In this document: in pieces, positions 1-8,622 of the stretch | Numbering within the stretch: position 1 is the stretch's first letter | Layout of the letters: the number at the start of each line of letters is the position of its first letter | From: Lactococcus protaetiae | GTDB lineage: Bacteria; Bacillota; Bacilli; Lactobacillales; Streptococcaceae | DNA length: 64,000 nt | Direction of reading: 5' to 3' | NCBI RefSeq assembly: GCF_006965445.1 | Contig: NZ_CP041356.1 | Location: 2,356,001 to 2,420,000 of the forward strand | Notes under the pieces: model-generated | The model's database searches: none | The model's input: the letters and a program-made list of their open reading frames with translations, nothing else | What the model was told of the DNA's origin: nothing | Position numbers and translations under genes: made by a program

Positions 1-558
1 AATTCTGCCCAAATCTCCCATAGCCATTGTGATAAAATTCTCACCATACTCTAATGTCAAATCTCGTGTAATCTGTAATAAATCTAGAACATCACATTCA
101 TGTTCTGGCATAACTGCGGCTTTCACGAATGCTGTTTCCTCACCATGCATCTTAATCAGTCGCGTGGTCAAATCGGTAGGTATCTCATCAAAGTTATGAT
201 AAGACAAGACAATCTTCTGACGAAAATCTGTCAGTGCTGACAATGCCCGTCCATGACTAAAATACTCAATATCAATGTAGTCAGGGTCAAAATTCAGTAT
301 TTCTTCTAAAATCTGAATGTACTTTTTATCAGAAATTTTTAAATTTCCACCTTCTGATGTTGTTCTTATTGTAAATAAAATCTTATTATTCTTAAACTTC
401 TCAAAGACTTTGGGTGCTAATATTAGAATATCATCAACTGATAAAAAATCTGCTCGCCATTCAACAACATCAGCAGAGACATAATCACTTACAGAAATAG
501 CCTCAAAGTCTGAAACATTTTCTATTATTAAGGGAACTACAATTTTAGTCTTTCTCAT
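1..558 (-). CDS. aroD: 3-dehydroquinate dehydratase, type I (3' end outside window)
   Basis: Converts 3-dehydroquinate to 3-dehydroshikimate in the shikimate pathway, in the cytoplasm. Reading leftward from the ATG at 558-556 the frame is open to the window edge (186 codons). It begins MRKTKIVVPL and carries the type I signatures EWRADFL (about residue 38), the DYIDIEYF strand, and KAAVMPE, whose lysine matches the Schiff-base lysine of the family. The usual length is about 225-250 residues, so roughly 40-60 C-terminal residues lie outside. An AGGAGAGAA-type ribosome site precedes the start. The gene contains the palindrome TGTCAGTGCTGACA at 229-242, read as LSALTD. Identification is by motif recognition and is fairly secure. 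Confidence 0.88.
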   Translation of the reverse strand, partial: MRKTKIVVPLIIENVSDFEAISVSDYVSADVVEWRADFLSVDDILILAPKVFEKFKNNKILFTIRTTSEGGNLKISDKKYIQILEEILNFDPDYIDIEYFSHGRALSALTDFRQKIVLSYHNFDEIPTDLTTRLIKMHGEETAFVKAAVMPEHECDVLDLLQITRDLTLEYGENFITMAMGDLGRI

Positions 559-613
559 GATTCTCTCCTTCCTTTATCATTATTCTCTTGGTTCTATTCT
601 AGCATATTTTAGT

Positions 614-642
614 AAAAACAAAAAAAGGAAACCAATGTTTCC
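614..642 (-). terminator. Rho-independent terminator of the tRNA-Gln transcript
   Basis: Leftward, a stem GGAAAC/GTTTCC (627-642) with a short loop is followed by a run of seven Ts. It begins 8 bases after the tRNA 3' end. Confidence 0.8.
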
Positions 643-650
643 TTCAAGAA

Positions 651-722
651 CTGGGGTAGCTGGATTCGAACCAACGCATGAGGGAGTCAAAGTCCCTTGC
701 CTTACCGCTTGGCTATACCCAA
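651..722 (-). tRNA. tRNA-Gln (TTG)
   Basis: Cloverleaf read on the minus strand. The anticodon stem AGGGA/TCCCT closes the loop CTTTGAC with anticodon TTG. The T arm contains GGTTCGAATCC and the D arm GCCAAGCGGTAAGGC. No CCA is encoded. The 5' acceptor strand reads TTGGGTA where TGGGGTA is expected, giving a U-C mismatch at position 2-71 against the 3' strand TACCCCA. One missing G in the run at 718-720 would explain it and restores full pairing. The isotype is clear; the acceptor defect fits the homopolymer undercalls seen elsewhere in the window. Confidence 0.93.
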
Positions 723-984
723 TATTTATACTCATTTCCCTTTAATCCCCTCAAAGATATTATACCAAAGGCACTCATTATATAGAGACAAAGCGATAGA
801 GGAAACGACTAGTGACAATTGACATGGTATCTACTTTTACGTCATGAAATCAAACTGCACCAAATGAATCACCGTTTTACAACAAAAATTATTCTATCAA
901 AAATCAAGTCAAAATTCAAGCTACAACATTTTCGTTTTTGTTGAAAAAATCGAAAAAAAAGCATGAAATTAATAACTTTCCTGC

Positions 985-1188
985 TTAGATTGATAAATTA
1001 TAAGCCTTAATTGCTTCCTCAAGAGCATCTTCAAATGTTCGAACAACGGCAATTTCCTTACCTGACATTATCACCACAAATGTCCCAAACTCTTCTTTAA
1101 TTTCAGCAATGGTTTTCTTACCAAGATTAACTACGGCACCAGTCGCCGTATCAATAACTCCAAGTTCTGTATCTTTTTTCTTTGACAT
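985..1188 (-). CDS. Small DUF2969-type protein
   Basis: A 67-residue acidic/basic protein with no signal peptide or membrane segment, starting MSKKKDTELGVID. The middle (KTIAEIKEEFGTFVVIMSGKEI) and the helix after it (RTFEDALEEAIKAYNL) resemble the short lactic-acid-bacterial DUF2969 family; this is recognition by eye, and the function is unknown. No strong ribosome site is visible before the ATG at 1188. It follows trxA on the same strand, but a terminator at 1227-1247 separates them, so it probably has its own promoter. Real gene likely because the frame is compact and protein-like. Confidence 0.65.
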   Translation of the reverse strand: MSKKKDTELGVIDTATGAVVNLGKKTIAEIKEEFGTFVVIMSGKEIAVVRTFEDALEEAIKAYNLSI

Positions 1189-1226
1189 AGAATTATTTTA
1201 CTATAAAATATGAAAAATCACAATAG

Positions 1227-1247
1227 AAAAAGCGAGCTTTCACTCGC
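1227..1247 (-). terminator. Terminator of trxA
   Basis: The hairpin GCGAG-TGAAAG-CTCGC (1232-1247) with a following T run on the minus strand lies 10 bases after the trxA stop. Confidence 0.8.
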
Positions 1248-1257
1248 CTCACTCTAC

Positions 1258-1572
1258 TTATGATAATTCAGCGATTACCGATTTAAGTTGTGCTTTACTT
1301 TGCACACCAACGATACGTTTCACTTCTTCACCATCTTTTTTGAACATCAAAGTTGGGATAGACATGATACCAAATCCTTGGGCTGTTGCTGGATTTTCAT
1401 CAACATCCATCTTGCAAATTTTGAGTTCTGATTCATCAAGTTCTTCAGAAAGTTGTTCCAAAATTGGCGCTTGCATACGACATGGACCACACCAAGTCGC
1501 CCAAAAGTCAATTAAAACAAGTCCTTCTTTTGTTTCTTCTTCAAATGTTGCATCTGTAATATTGTATTCCAT
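1258..1572 (-). CDS. trxA: Thioredoxin
   Basis: Cytoplasmic protein-disulfide reductant of 104 residues, the normal length for the family. The active-site motif WCGPC is at about residues 28-32 within [15 protein letters not shown]. The cis-proline loop SIPTLMF and the fold residues KMDVDENP are present. The start ATG at 1572 is preceded by a GGAGAAAA ribosome site. The gene stands alone: its terminator is at 1227-1247, and the upstream side holds a degenerate intergenic repeat and then the structured RNA at 2040-2488. Confidence 0.97.
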   Translation of the reverse strand: MEYNITDATFEEETKEGLVLIDFWATWCGPCRMQAPILEQLSEELDESELKICKMDVDENPATAQGFGIMSIPTLMFKKDGEEVKRIVGVQSKAQLKSVIAELS

Positions 1573-1654
1573 TTTTTCTCCTGTAATACTCAGTGTATGA
1601 AAGAATTATTTCAAGTTCTAATTCTTCCCTCAATTTATTTGGAAATTTTTGGGT

Positions 1655-1870
1655 GTATGGCACCTCAGAATCTACGCATGAGAAACTACAGCTAACCCCA
1701 TTACGATGGATTGACTTTGCTACGCAACTCCATGACACGTTACTTCGTGCGCCGTTCTCCGAACGGTCTACGTCCATTTCACACTAACACTACTTCTCTG
1801 TCCGTTTTGGCGTTGCCTCTATTCTTGTCACTTTAGTGACCTAGAGATAGAGGACAAAAGATTACCGTTA
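1655..1870. repeat. Degenerate copy of mosaic repeat family 1
   Basis: Contains modules shared with better copies: the CGTTCTCCGAACGGTCTACG hairpin (about 1752-1772), the ACTTCGTGCG module, and a nested hairpin at 1816-1853 almost identical to one at 38913-38949. Neither of the usual conserved termini is recognisable, so this looks like an old or partial copy. Confidence 0.55.
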
Positions 1871-2039
1871 CCAATCATTTCAGCAATACAGAACGAATGG
1901 GCATCTGCGGTACATCTACCGGATTTTAAAGTAGAACTGGCATAAAATCTGAATTCCAAGTATAATGTCAACTTATCCCAATACATCTATTCTAGTGTAT
2001 TTTAGCTCATATTTCAAGGAAACTGACTTTTTTACACTG

Positions 2040-2064
2040 AAAAACCTGCCTTTATAAAGGCAGG
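2040..2064 (-). terminator. Terminator of the structured RNA
   Basis: Perfect stem CCTGCCTT/AAGGCAGG (2045-2064) followed by five Ts on the minus strand, just after the 3' arm of the long-range helix. Confidence 0.85.
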
Positions 2065-2488
2065 CACATGGTTCTAGATTTTCTACCATCTACACTTAAA
2101 TACATCCTTTCGACACTTCTCTGTAGACGATACACCCATCTCTTCTCTGCAATATTGAAGAGAGAGGAGCTAAGGTTGGGCAAATCTTACTCGATTTACC
2201 TTTGGAATAGGTTCACGCTTGTTCGCTAACCACTCTCCTATATAGCTTATTCGTTATACAACCCTCAATGAATTGGAATTGCCTGCAATATCATACCCAG
2301 AGCAACACCATGCTGATATAGTCCACCAACGAACCATTCTCCAAATTCGAGGTAGAAGTGGAAACAATACAGCTAACACCAATGTCGCCCCGACATCATC
2401 CCTTGTGTTAACTTATTGACTAGCTTTCACGTTCACTTTCCTTGAAAATCTAGTTCCTTCAAAAGATAAATTACCTTTATCTTTCTTT
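2040..2488 (-). ncRNA. Unassigned structured RNA of about 450 nt
   Basis: No reading frame of 60 codons lies here, yet the stretch has its own promoter (2495-2522) and a strong terminator (2040-2064). The folded signal is extensive. A 10-bp long-range helix joins CTAGATTTTC near the 5' end (2453-2444) to GAAAATCTAG near the 3' end (2083-2074), enclosing about 360 nt. Inside are a hairpin with arms GTTAACAC/GTGTTAGC (2405-2412 with 2372-2379) capped by a second perfect stem ATGTCG/CGACAT (2382-2396), a 7-bp stem TCTCTTC/GAAGAGA (2139-2164), and a 10-bp stem ATCGTCTACA/TGTAGATGGT closer to the 3' end. A 9-bp hairpin lies at the very 5' end (2462-2485). It lacks the tmRNA ends and tag frame, and RNase P RNA is elsewhere (13546-13938). 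I cannot assign it to a known family. A decayed gene is the alternative. Confidence 0.6.
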
Positions 2489-2494
2489 AATATT

Positions 2495-2522
2495 ATTATA
2501 TCAAAATTCAGACAATTGGCAA
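2495..2522 (-). promoter_or_regulatory. Promoter of the structured RNA
   Basis: On the minus strand, TTGCCA (2522-2517) and TATAAT (2500-2495) are separated by 16 bases. Transcription would start near 2488. Confidence 0.65.
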
Positions 2523-2619
2523 AATAATATGCTTATAACCTATTCTCCTAAAAATTACTTCTATCATTTTGTCCAGAAAGTTAGAGAAATTGAATGAAAT
2601 GGAGTAATTTCATTCAAAA

Positions 2620-2797
2620 AGATGTGCCAGCAGAGAATCTTGGATGCTCCACCTCCAAAATTGCGGCTCGACTTGCAGCTTTAGTCGCATAGCGAGAACC
2701 ATTGCTACTCAGTACTTCAGCACCGTAGCGAGCATGGGTACCCATGGTGTGGACAGCGCAGCGAAGCGGAGATAGCACGCATTTACTTTGATAAAAT
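2620..2797. repeat. Repeat family 1, copy between structured RNA and mutS2
   Basis: The right end carries the family terminus, reading outward GCGGAGATAGCACGC then TTTGATAAAA. Internal modules include CGTAGCGAGCATGG and GACAGCGCAGCGAAGCGG. The left end is diverged. It lies directly downstream of the mutS2 stop. Confidence 0.75.
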
Positions 2798-2852
2798 ATA
2801 GTGAGCAAAATTTTCTCTGAAAATAAGTGCTTATTATTTTACAATGCAATAT

Positions 2853-5183
2853 TCACTTCAATATTGCAATTGTTGCCCCTGACCCACCAGCGTTAATCGG
2901 CGCATATTCGTATGATTTAATATGACGATTTTTCTGAAGTTTTTTCTGTACCATTTCTCTGATTACCCCTGTACCAATTCCGTGAACAATCGTAATCTGA
3001 ATCAAGTTTGCAAGCAGTGCTTGGTCAATGTAGCTATCCAACTCAAGCTCTGCTTCTTCATACCTCAACCCACGTAGGTCAAGCTGCGCTTTGACTTTAC
3101 TCGTTACTTTTTTGGTGATATTTTTAGTTTTTGCTTGCTTTTGTTCTTCTGTTTCAATCACTTCAAATTGGCTTTCTGCAAGTTTTGTTGTAATTGAACC
3201 CATTTGAACAGTCCAACGTCCATCTTTTTCAAGACGAATGAGCTTTCCTCTTTGTCCGAAACTCATGACATTGACCTCAGCCCCTTGTTTGAGACCGCGT
3301 TTGGCTTTAGCTTTTTTGAGCACCTTGTTTTGACTAAAATCAATCGTTGGAGCAAGTGCTTCAAGATCCGCTCTTGCTGCAATGATTTCATGAGGTTTGA
3401 GGGTTGCTTTATCATTAAGGTTTTTGAGAATCTCTTGAGCTTCATGACTTGCCTTTTTCACAAGCTCCTGAGCTTCTTTATGAGCTTTTTCAAGCTCCAT
3501 CTCACGCTCACGATTAATTTGATTGTAGACCCGCGTTAAATCTCTATGAAGCGCAATATTTTCACGTTCCACTTTTTTAATATGATTGGCACTTTCAATG
3601 ACTTCTCGCGTTTTTTCTTCGAGGCTTTGAATCATGTGATTCACATCATGTTCTTCATCTGAAATCTGACTACTTGCTTCTTTGATAATTTCGGAAGAAA
3701 GTCCCAATCGTCTTGATATTTCTAACGCATTTGACCGCCCTGGAACACCAAGTTGAAGATGATAAGTAGGCTGCATCTTGTCAATATCAAACTCCATACT
3801 AGCATTGATGACACTATCCGTTTCCACACCATAGGCTTTCAGCTCAGGATAATGTGTACTTGCTATCGTTTTGATTTCTGCACGACGAAGTTGTTCTAAG
3901 ATGGCAATCGCAAGCGCTGCTCCTTCTTTCGGGTCAGTACCAGCACCAAGTTCATCAAATAATACTAGACTGTTGTCGTCTGCTTTTTCAAGAATGTGAA
4001 CAATATTTGTCATGTGACTAGAAAATGTTGATAAACTTTGCTCAATAGATTGTTCATCTCCAATATCTGCAAAGATTTCATCAAAAAGATGAATACGACT
4101 TCCTTCACCTGCTAAAATCGGCAAACCAGACTGTGCTAACGCAGAAAGCAGCCCCACAGTCTTGAGTGTAATTGTTTTACCACCTGTATTCGGTCCTGTA
4201 ATCACAATTGTGTTCAAATCTGCGGAGAATTTTATATCATTTGCTACAACAGTACTAGAATCAATCAAAGGATGGCGTGCTTCAAAAAGCGTAATATCTT
4301 TCTCTTCCGTAAGTGTTGGAATGGTTGCTTTATGTTTTGTCAGATAAAGATACTTTGCACGAATGAGGTCAATATGACCGATTAACCAAGCATTTTGACG
4401 AATTGCTGTAGTATAAGGCTTAACTTCTTTCGACAATTCTCGATAGAGACGTGAAATTTCATTTTTTTCTTCAATGCGTTTTTGATTGAGGTTGTTATTT
4501 AGTGCTACTACAGCATTTGGCTCGATATAAAGTGTTTGCCCGCTCGCTGACATATCATGAATAACACCTGGAATTTTGTTTTTATTTTCTGCTTTGACAG
4601 GAAGCACCTGACGATCATTACGGATAGTGATGACATTTTCTGTCAGTACTGACAAATTCTTTGTCAGCATTTCTTGCATAATTTTGCGGATATCAGACTG
4701 ATAGCGCTTGATGGCATCTCGAATACGGAGTAAATCTGATGATGCATTATCGTAAAGGCTCCCAGCATTATCAAAGATTTCTAGTTTTTTTGTCAGTATT
4801 GACAAATCAACGACTTTATCCAAAGTGAGTTGTAGGGTTGGTATTTCTACATTCTCAGCTGCATCAAAATATCTTACAATATTGACACCAAGCTGAACCA
4901 ATTTTTTTATTTCGACAAATTCCTTGCCGTTAAGTTCTCCATCAAGCTCTAATCGTCTAAGAATTTCTGTCAAATCTGTTGTTTTTGACAGATTTAAAAG
5001 TCCGTTTTCTTGCGTGAGAATACGGAAATCAGAAAGTTCATCAAAAAGAAGCTGAATTTTATTTTGGTCAGTAAGTGGGAGAAGTTCTGTCAGTTCTTTT
5101 TTCCCTTGAGCAGTTGTCAAATCATTCACAAATTGTGATTTGACTTTATCATATTCTAATATTTTTAAGATTTTTTTATTCAT
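2853..5183 (-). CDS. mutS2: MutS2 (Smr-domain MutS homologue)
   Basis: 776 residues, the normal length. The MutS core and clamp helices come first. The ATPase has Walker A GPNTGGKT (about residue 330), then FADIGDEQSIEQSLSTF and LVLFDELGAGTDP (Walker B). A coiled-coil stretch follows (about residues 510-610), and a C-terminal Smr domain has LDLRGLRYEEAE and the HGIGTGV loop. MutS2 proteins lack mismatch-recognition domains; in Firmicutes they act on recombination intermediates and on collided ribosomes, and the Smr domain is a nuclease-type module. It ends 4 bases from cvpA on the same strand, so the two are co-transcribed. Two TGTCAG-type palindromes lie within the frame (4641-4654 and near 4791). 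Confidence 0.96.
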   Translation of the reverse strand: MNKKILKILEYDKVKSQFVNDLTTAQGKKELTELLPLTDQNKIQLLFDELSDFRILTQENGLLNLSKTTDLTEILRRLELDGELNGKEFVEIKKLVQLGVNIVRYFDAAENVEIPTLQLTLDKVVDLSILTKKLEIFDNAGSLYDNASSDLLRIRDAIKRYQSDIRKIMQEMLTKNLSVLTENVITIRNDRQVLPVKAENKNKIPGVIHDMSASGQTLYIEPNAVVALNNNLNQKRIEEKNEISRLYRELSKEVKPYTTAIRQNAWLIGHIDLIRAKYLYLTKHKATIPTLTEEKDITLFEARHPLIDSSTVVANDIKFSADLNTIVITGPNTGGKTITLKTVGLLSALAQSGLPILAGEGSRIHLFDEIFADIGDEQSIEQSLSTFSSHMTNIVHILEKADDNSLVLFDELGAGTDPKEGAALAIAILEQLRRAEIKTIASTHYPELKAYGVETDSVINASMEFDIDKMQPTYHLQLGVPGRSNALEISRRLGLSSEIIKEASSQISDEEHDVNHMIQSLEEKTREVIESANHIKKVERENIALHRDLTRVYNQINREREMELEKAHKEAQELVKKASHEAQEILKNLNDKATLKPHEIIAARADLEALAPTIDFSQNKVLKKAKAKRGLKQGAEVNVMSFGQRGKLIRLEKDGRWTVQMGSITTKLAESQFEVIETEEQKQAKTKNITKKVTSKVKAQLDLRGLRYEEAELELDSYIDQALLANLIQITIVHGIGTGVIREMVQKKLQKNRHIKSYEYAPINAGGSGATIAILK

Positions 5184-5186
5184 TTT

Positions 5187-5747
5187 TTAACTAAGTGGAT
5201 TAATGTGGACAATATTTTCAATAAATAAATTTTGAAGTAATCCTGATGTTACTGGTGTGTGTAATACCATGAATCTAGCAAGAAAGCTTGCATCAATATG
5301 ACTCTGAACCGTTGCAAGCGGCACTAAGCTCAGGATAATGAGCAACATTTGCAACCCAAAATAGGTTGCCAAAAGGCCTAATACTCCTGCAATAATCTTA
5401 CCGTTTTTTCCTAGTGGTTTCATAGTGAAGCGTAGGAAAAGTCCAATGAGTCGGATGATGACATAAACCACTACAAAAATCATCAGAAAGGCTACTCCCG
5501 CATAAAATGCTTCATCTAGATGAAAAAGCAAGTCATTGCTAAACAGCAAGAGATGTGAGTTTTCTGTAGCGCTTGAAAAAGGAATCCACATACTAATCTG
5601 CTTGGCAAGTCCTTTATAGTTATTCGCTGCGATAATCGCTGAAAGAATTGTTCCAAAGCTATAAATAGCTTGCAAAATCAGACCACGTGAGTAGCCAATC
5701 ATAAATGCCCAAATTAGTGCAATTAAAATAATCAAATTTAATAACAT
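5187..5747 (-). CDS. CvpA family membrane protein
   Basis: 186 residues with about four hydrophobic segments: residues 3-22 (LIILIALIWAFMIGYSRG), about 28-50, 78-103 and 118-142. The N-terminal WAFMIGYSRGLILQAI segment is typical of CvpA/colicin V production proteins, which are poorly understood inner-membrane proteins in bacteria without colicin V. It lies directly upstream of mutS2 (3-base gap), an arrangement common in streptococci and lactococci. The ATG at 5747 is preceded by a GGAATTTCTC stretch, which is a weak ribosome site. Confidence 0.85.
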   Translation of the reverse strand: MLLNLIILIALIWAFMIGYSRGLILQAIYSFGTILSAIIAANNYKGLAKQISMWIPFSSATENSHLLLFSNDLLFHLDEAFYAGVAFLMIFVVVYVIIRLIGLFLRFTMKPLGKNGKIIAGVLGLLATYFGLQMLLIILSLVPLATVQSHIDASFLARFMVLHTPVTSGLLQNLFIENIVHINPLS

Positions 5748-5844
5748 GAGAAATTCCTATTTTTTAGAGGTTATTTATCTATTGAAATCCAGTTGTCCTA
5801 TGGATAATTCATTATGTACTCTTCCTATTATATCGTATTTCATC

Positions 5845-5874
5845 AAAAAAACGTAGCCCTGAATTGAGCTACGT
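5845..5874 (-). terminator. Terminator downstream of the ferredoxin reductase gene
   Basis: The stem ACGTAGC/GCTACGT (5851-5874) is followed by seven Ts on the minus strand. The nearest leftward gene upstream ends at 6138, so a repeat copy (5904-6094) lies between the stop codon and this terminator. Confidence 0.8.
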
Positions 5875-5903
5875 GAAAAACCTGCATGAATTTATCAATA
5901 ATT

Positions 5904-6094
5904 TTATCGAAGTAAGTGCGTGCTATCTCCGCCCTTCGGGCTACGCTGTCGATGCTCGCTAAGGCGCTACGTGCTTCGCACGCCGTTCTACGAACGGTCT
6001 ACGTAACTTCGTTGCTCCGCTGTCCGCTTGATGGTGACTAGAGAAAATGGACAAATGTTTTACGAAACTCCCACTGAATAAGTCTTGACTTCAT
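5904..6094 (-). repeat. Repeat family 1, type-i termini
   Basis: Complete 191-bp copy. The left terminus is TTATCGAAGTAAGTGCGTGC followed by TATCTCCGCCC; the right terminus is CCCACTGAATAAGTCTTGAC followed by TTCAT. In between are hairpin modules CCCTTCGGGC, CGTGCTTCGCACG and CGTTCTACGAACGG. Confidence 0.9.
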
Positions 6095-6137
6095 GAAATC
6101 AATTCATTTTGCTTTTTTGTACACGTCTAATAACCTC

Positions 6138-7103
6138 TTAGAAGAGTGATGAGGAATGCCCTTTTCTTATGGCATGATCTAACGTCAAAACTTTTGTCAT
6201 CGCATTGATTGCTGTGACTGCTTCTCCAAAGCCAGCCGACATCAAAGGAACTTTACCTATGTAATCACTCGCATCTCCAGCAGCATAAAGTCCCTCAATA
6301 TTTGATTGCTGCTCACGATTTGTTTTCACACGACCGTTGCGACTTAACTCAATCTCATCAATCAAATCAATGTGATTCGTCACAAAACCATAATTGACAA
6401 GTATTTTATCCACTGACAGATTAACTTTTTCGTCAGATTTTACCTTTGTCAGCAACAATCCTGTTTCTGTCAGCGCTGACAGAGTATAAGGAACATGAAT
6501 TTTCACACTTGACTCAGATATTTGCTCAACGGTAATTTCATGAGCACGAAATGCAGTCCTACGGTGAATAAGGTACACTTTTTCTGCAACATTTTCAAGC
6601 ATCAATGACCAGTCCAAAGCCGAATCTCCGCCTCCAAGCACCGCAACCCTTTTCCCTCGAAACTCTTCGAGTGACTGGATAAAATACGATATTTTTCCAG
6701 ATTCAGCAAATTGTTCCTCGCGTTCCACACCCAGTTTTCTCGGAGTCAAAAGTCCAGCTCCTGTCGTTAATAACACCGCTTTTGCGCTTCTTTTTTCTTT
6801 GTCAGTACTGACAAAAAATCCGTCAGTGACTTTCTCAATTTTTTGAACAGATTCGCCCAGGAAAAGCTCATGAGGCACTCGTGCCACTTGTTCTAAAAGG
6901 TTTTTGGTCAAATTAATTCCTGAAATTGCAGGCAATCCTGCAACATCATAGATCAATTTTTCAGGGTACAGATTTTGTGGTTGTCCCCCTGCAACTTCCG
7001 CAGACTCAATCATTGCCACAGATAAACCTCGCATTCCAGCGTAAAATGCTGCATAAAGTCCAACAGGACCCGCTCCAACAATAATCAAATCTACATTCTG
7101 CAT
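6138..7103 (-). CDS. Ferredoxin--NADP(+) reductase, thioredoxin-reductase-like (YumC type)
   Basis: FAD- and NADP-binding flavoprotein of 321 residues. The N-terminal FAD motif is VGAGPVGLYAAFYAG (residues 9-23); the second Rossmann motif is VLGGGDSALDWSLML (about 153-167). No CxxC redox pair is present where thioredoxin reductases carry one (the matching region is GGGDSALDW), which points to the ferredoxin/flavodoxin reductase subgroup. The C-terminal AAGDASDYIGKVPLMSAGFGEA motif is the usual FAD site. Monocistronic by appearance, with its terminator beyond the repeat at 5904-6094. Contains palindromes at 6467-6482 and 6798-6815. The exact electron partner is not shown by the sequence. Confidence 0.88.
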   Translation of the reverse strand: MQNVDLIIVGAGPVGLYAAFYAGMRGLSVAMIESAEVAGGQPQNLYPEKLIYDVAGLPAISGINLTKNLLEQVARVPHELFLGESVQKIEKVTDGFFVSTDKEKRSAKAVLLTTGAGLLTPRKLGVEREEQFAESGKISYFIQSLEEFRGKRVAVLGGGDSALDWSLMLENVAEKVYLIHRRTAFRAHEITVEQISESSVKIHVPYTLSALTETGLLLTKVKSDEKVNLSVDKILVNYGFVTNHIDLIDEIELSRNGRVKTNREQQSNIEGLYAAGDASDYIGKVPLMSAGFGEAVTAINAMTKVLTLDHAIRKGHSSSLF

Positions 7104-7422
7104 TTCAAACTCCTATTTTATACTCGTTCATCTCGAAATTTCCCCAAAACGTAGAGATGAACTACAAATACACTGTCTTACGATAAATTTGCTTTTCATT
7201 CATAGCTTTGACACAGTGCGCCAAGACTGAAACAGCATTAAGATGTATTTCTTATAGATAAATCCGTGTAAACAATTATCTTGTATTTTTCACGTTAACT
7301 CTATTATTACCAGTTTTTTTAGAAATGTCAAATACTTTTTACTTTACAATTCTTTTTACTAATCTATCACTGACAGAATTTCGGTCAGTAAAAAAAGCCC
7401 CATCAAAATGGGGCAATTACTC
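7104..7422. other. Intergenic space between ccpA and the reductase gene
   Basis: About 320 bases. Apart from the ccpA terminator at 7391-7414 and a weak GTCAG-type inverted repeat near 7368-7390, I see no gene and no copy of the large repeats. The right half of it probably carries the reductase promoter. Confidence 0.6.
7391..7414 (-). terminator. Terminator of ccpA
   Basis: Perfect stem GCCCCAT/ATGGGGC (7397-7414) and a run of seven Ts on the minus strand, 9 bases after the ccpA stop. Confidence 0.9.
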
Positions 7423-8421
7423 TTATTTTGTAGATTGACGTTCAATGATTTCATGATCCAAAATCAATTGATTTTCTTCTACTTCTTCTTTAAGCATCAA
7501 TTTTGTCAAAAGACGCATTGCAACTGCACCTAAATCATAGAGTGGTTGATTAACAGATGTCAAGCTTGGGTAAGTATATTGCGTAATTGGTGAATTACTT
7601 CCTGCAATAATTTCAAAATCCTCAGGGACCTTGATTCCTTTAGCCATCAAGGCTGATAAAACACCAACTGCCACAGTATCATGTGCCACAACAACGCCTG
7701 TCACTCCTCTATCAAGTAAACGTTCGACCAAAACTTTCCCTTGTTCATAGCTATAATTACCTTCGAATACCAATTCTTCGTCAAACTCAAGACCAGATTC
7801 AATCAAAGCTTCTTGATAACCAACCATGCGTTCAATGTTCTCAGCATCAGTCAACGAACCCATGATATAGCCAATTTTTTTATTTCCATTTTTAGCAAGT
7901 TTTGTTGTTGCCTGATAAGCAGACAGATGATAGTCAATATTGACTGATGGAAGTTCTTTATCTCCATCAATTGTCCCAACTAGCACAACTGGTGTGCGCG
8001 TATTTTTTAGCGCAGTACGTACCTCTTCATCTAAAGACGACCCCATGTATACAATTCCATCAACTTGTTTCGACAGAAAAGTTTCAAGAATTTTTCCTTC
8101 TTTTTCAACATCATTATCACTGTTAGCTAAAATCATGTTGTACTTATACATGGAAGCGATATCATCAACTCCACGTGTAATTGCTGCAAAATAAGTTGAA
8201 GTGATGGTTGGCAAGATAACGCCCACTGTTGTTGTGCGCTTACTTGCAAGACCACGCGCTACCGCATTTGGACGATAGTCAAGCTCTGCGATAGCATCCA
8301 AAACCTTCTGGCGCGTCTTCTCTTTCACATTTGCATTCCCGTTTACAACACGGCTAACCGTTGCCATTGAAACTCCAGCGACACGTGCCACGTCATAAAT
8401 TGTTGTTGTTGATTCTACCAT
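7423..8421 (-). CDS. ccpA: Catabolite control protein A
   Basis: LacI/GalR-family regulator of 332 residues. The N-terminal helix-turn-helix is TIYDVARVAGVSMATVSRVVNG, the hinge helix is RPNAVARGLASKRTT, and a periplasmic-binding-protein-like core begins TVGVILPTITSTYFAAI. With HPr-Ser-P as corepressor, CcpA binds cre sites and controls carbon use. It is divergent from pepQ, an arrangement conserved in lactococci and streptococci, which is the main reason to call CcpA rather than another LacI member. A cre-like palindrome at 8463-8479 suggests autoregulation. It probably acts on the mal, man and bgl sites noted below. Confidence 0.95.
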   Translation of the reverse strand: MVESTTTIYDVARVAGVSMATVSRVVNGNANVKEKTRQKVLDAIAELDYRPNAVARGLASKRTTTVGVILPTITSTYFAAITRGVDDIASMYKYNMILANSDNDVEKEGKILETFLSKQVDGIVYMGSSLDEEVRTALKNTRTPVVLVGTIDGDKELPSVNIDYHLSAYQATTKLAKNGNKKIGYIMGSLTDAENIERMVGYQEALIESGLEFDEELVFEGNYSYEQGKVLVERLLDRGVTGVVVAHDTVAVGVLSALMAKGIKVPEDFEIIAGSNSPITQYTYPSLTSVNQPLYDLGAVAMRLLTKLMLKEEVEENQLILDHEIIERQSTK

Positions 8422-8462
8422 ATTCTGGCTGACCTCTTTCTTATGTTTTGTCCACAGTATTT

Positions 8463-8479
8463 ATGAAAACCATTTTCAT
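8463..8479. promoter_or_regulatory. Putative cre site between ccpA and pepQ
   Basis: ATGAAAACCATTTTCAT is a 17-bp palindrome fitting the cre pattern except that the central CG is CA. It lies 42 bases upstream of ccpA, in the divergent promoter region. Confidence 0.6.
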
Positions 8480-8622
8480 TTACAAATTTTATCATAAAGT
8501 GTAAACCTTTTCAACCATAAAATACGTGATTTTTTAGAAAAATTAGCGTAAAATGAAAATAAGATGCTTTTTAAGAAGTAAAAATCTTAAAATGCTCATT
8601 TTCATAATTTGGAGGACATATT

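Noticed and set aside
1541-1787. Frames across the trxA upstream region on both strands
   Set aside because: They lie in degenerate repeat modules.
2040-2488. tmRNA, 6S RNA or a decayed gene for the structured RNA
   Set aside because: No tRNA-like ends or tag frame; too long for 6S. Short open stretches exist in two frames (for example a run reading GEWFVGGLYQHGVALG), but none has a start with ribosome site, and the long-range helices argue for RNA. Decay is not fully excluded.
2853-5183. Calling the MutS homologue a mismatch-repair MutS
   Set aside because: The mismatch-binding N-terminal domains are absent and a C-terminal Smr domain is present, which defines MutS2.
6138-7103. Calling the flavoprotein thioredoxin reductase (trxB)
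   Set aside because: The redox CxxC is missing; the sequence fits the YumC-type ferredoxin/flavodoxin reductase.
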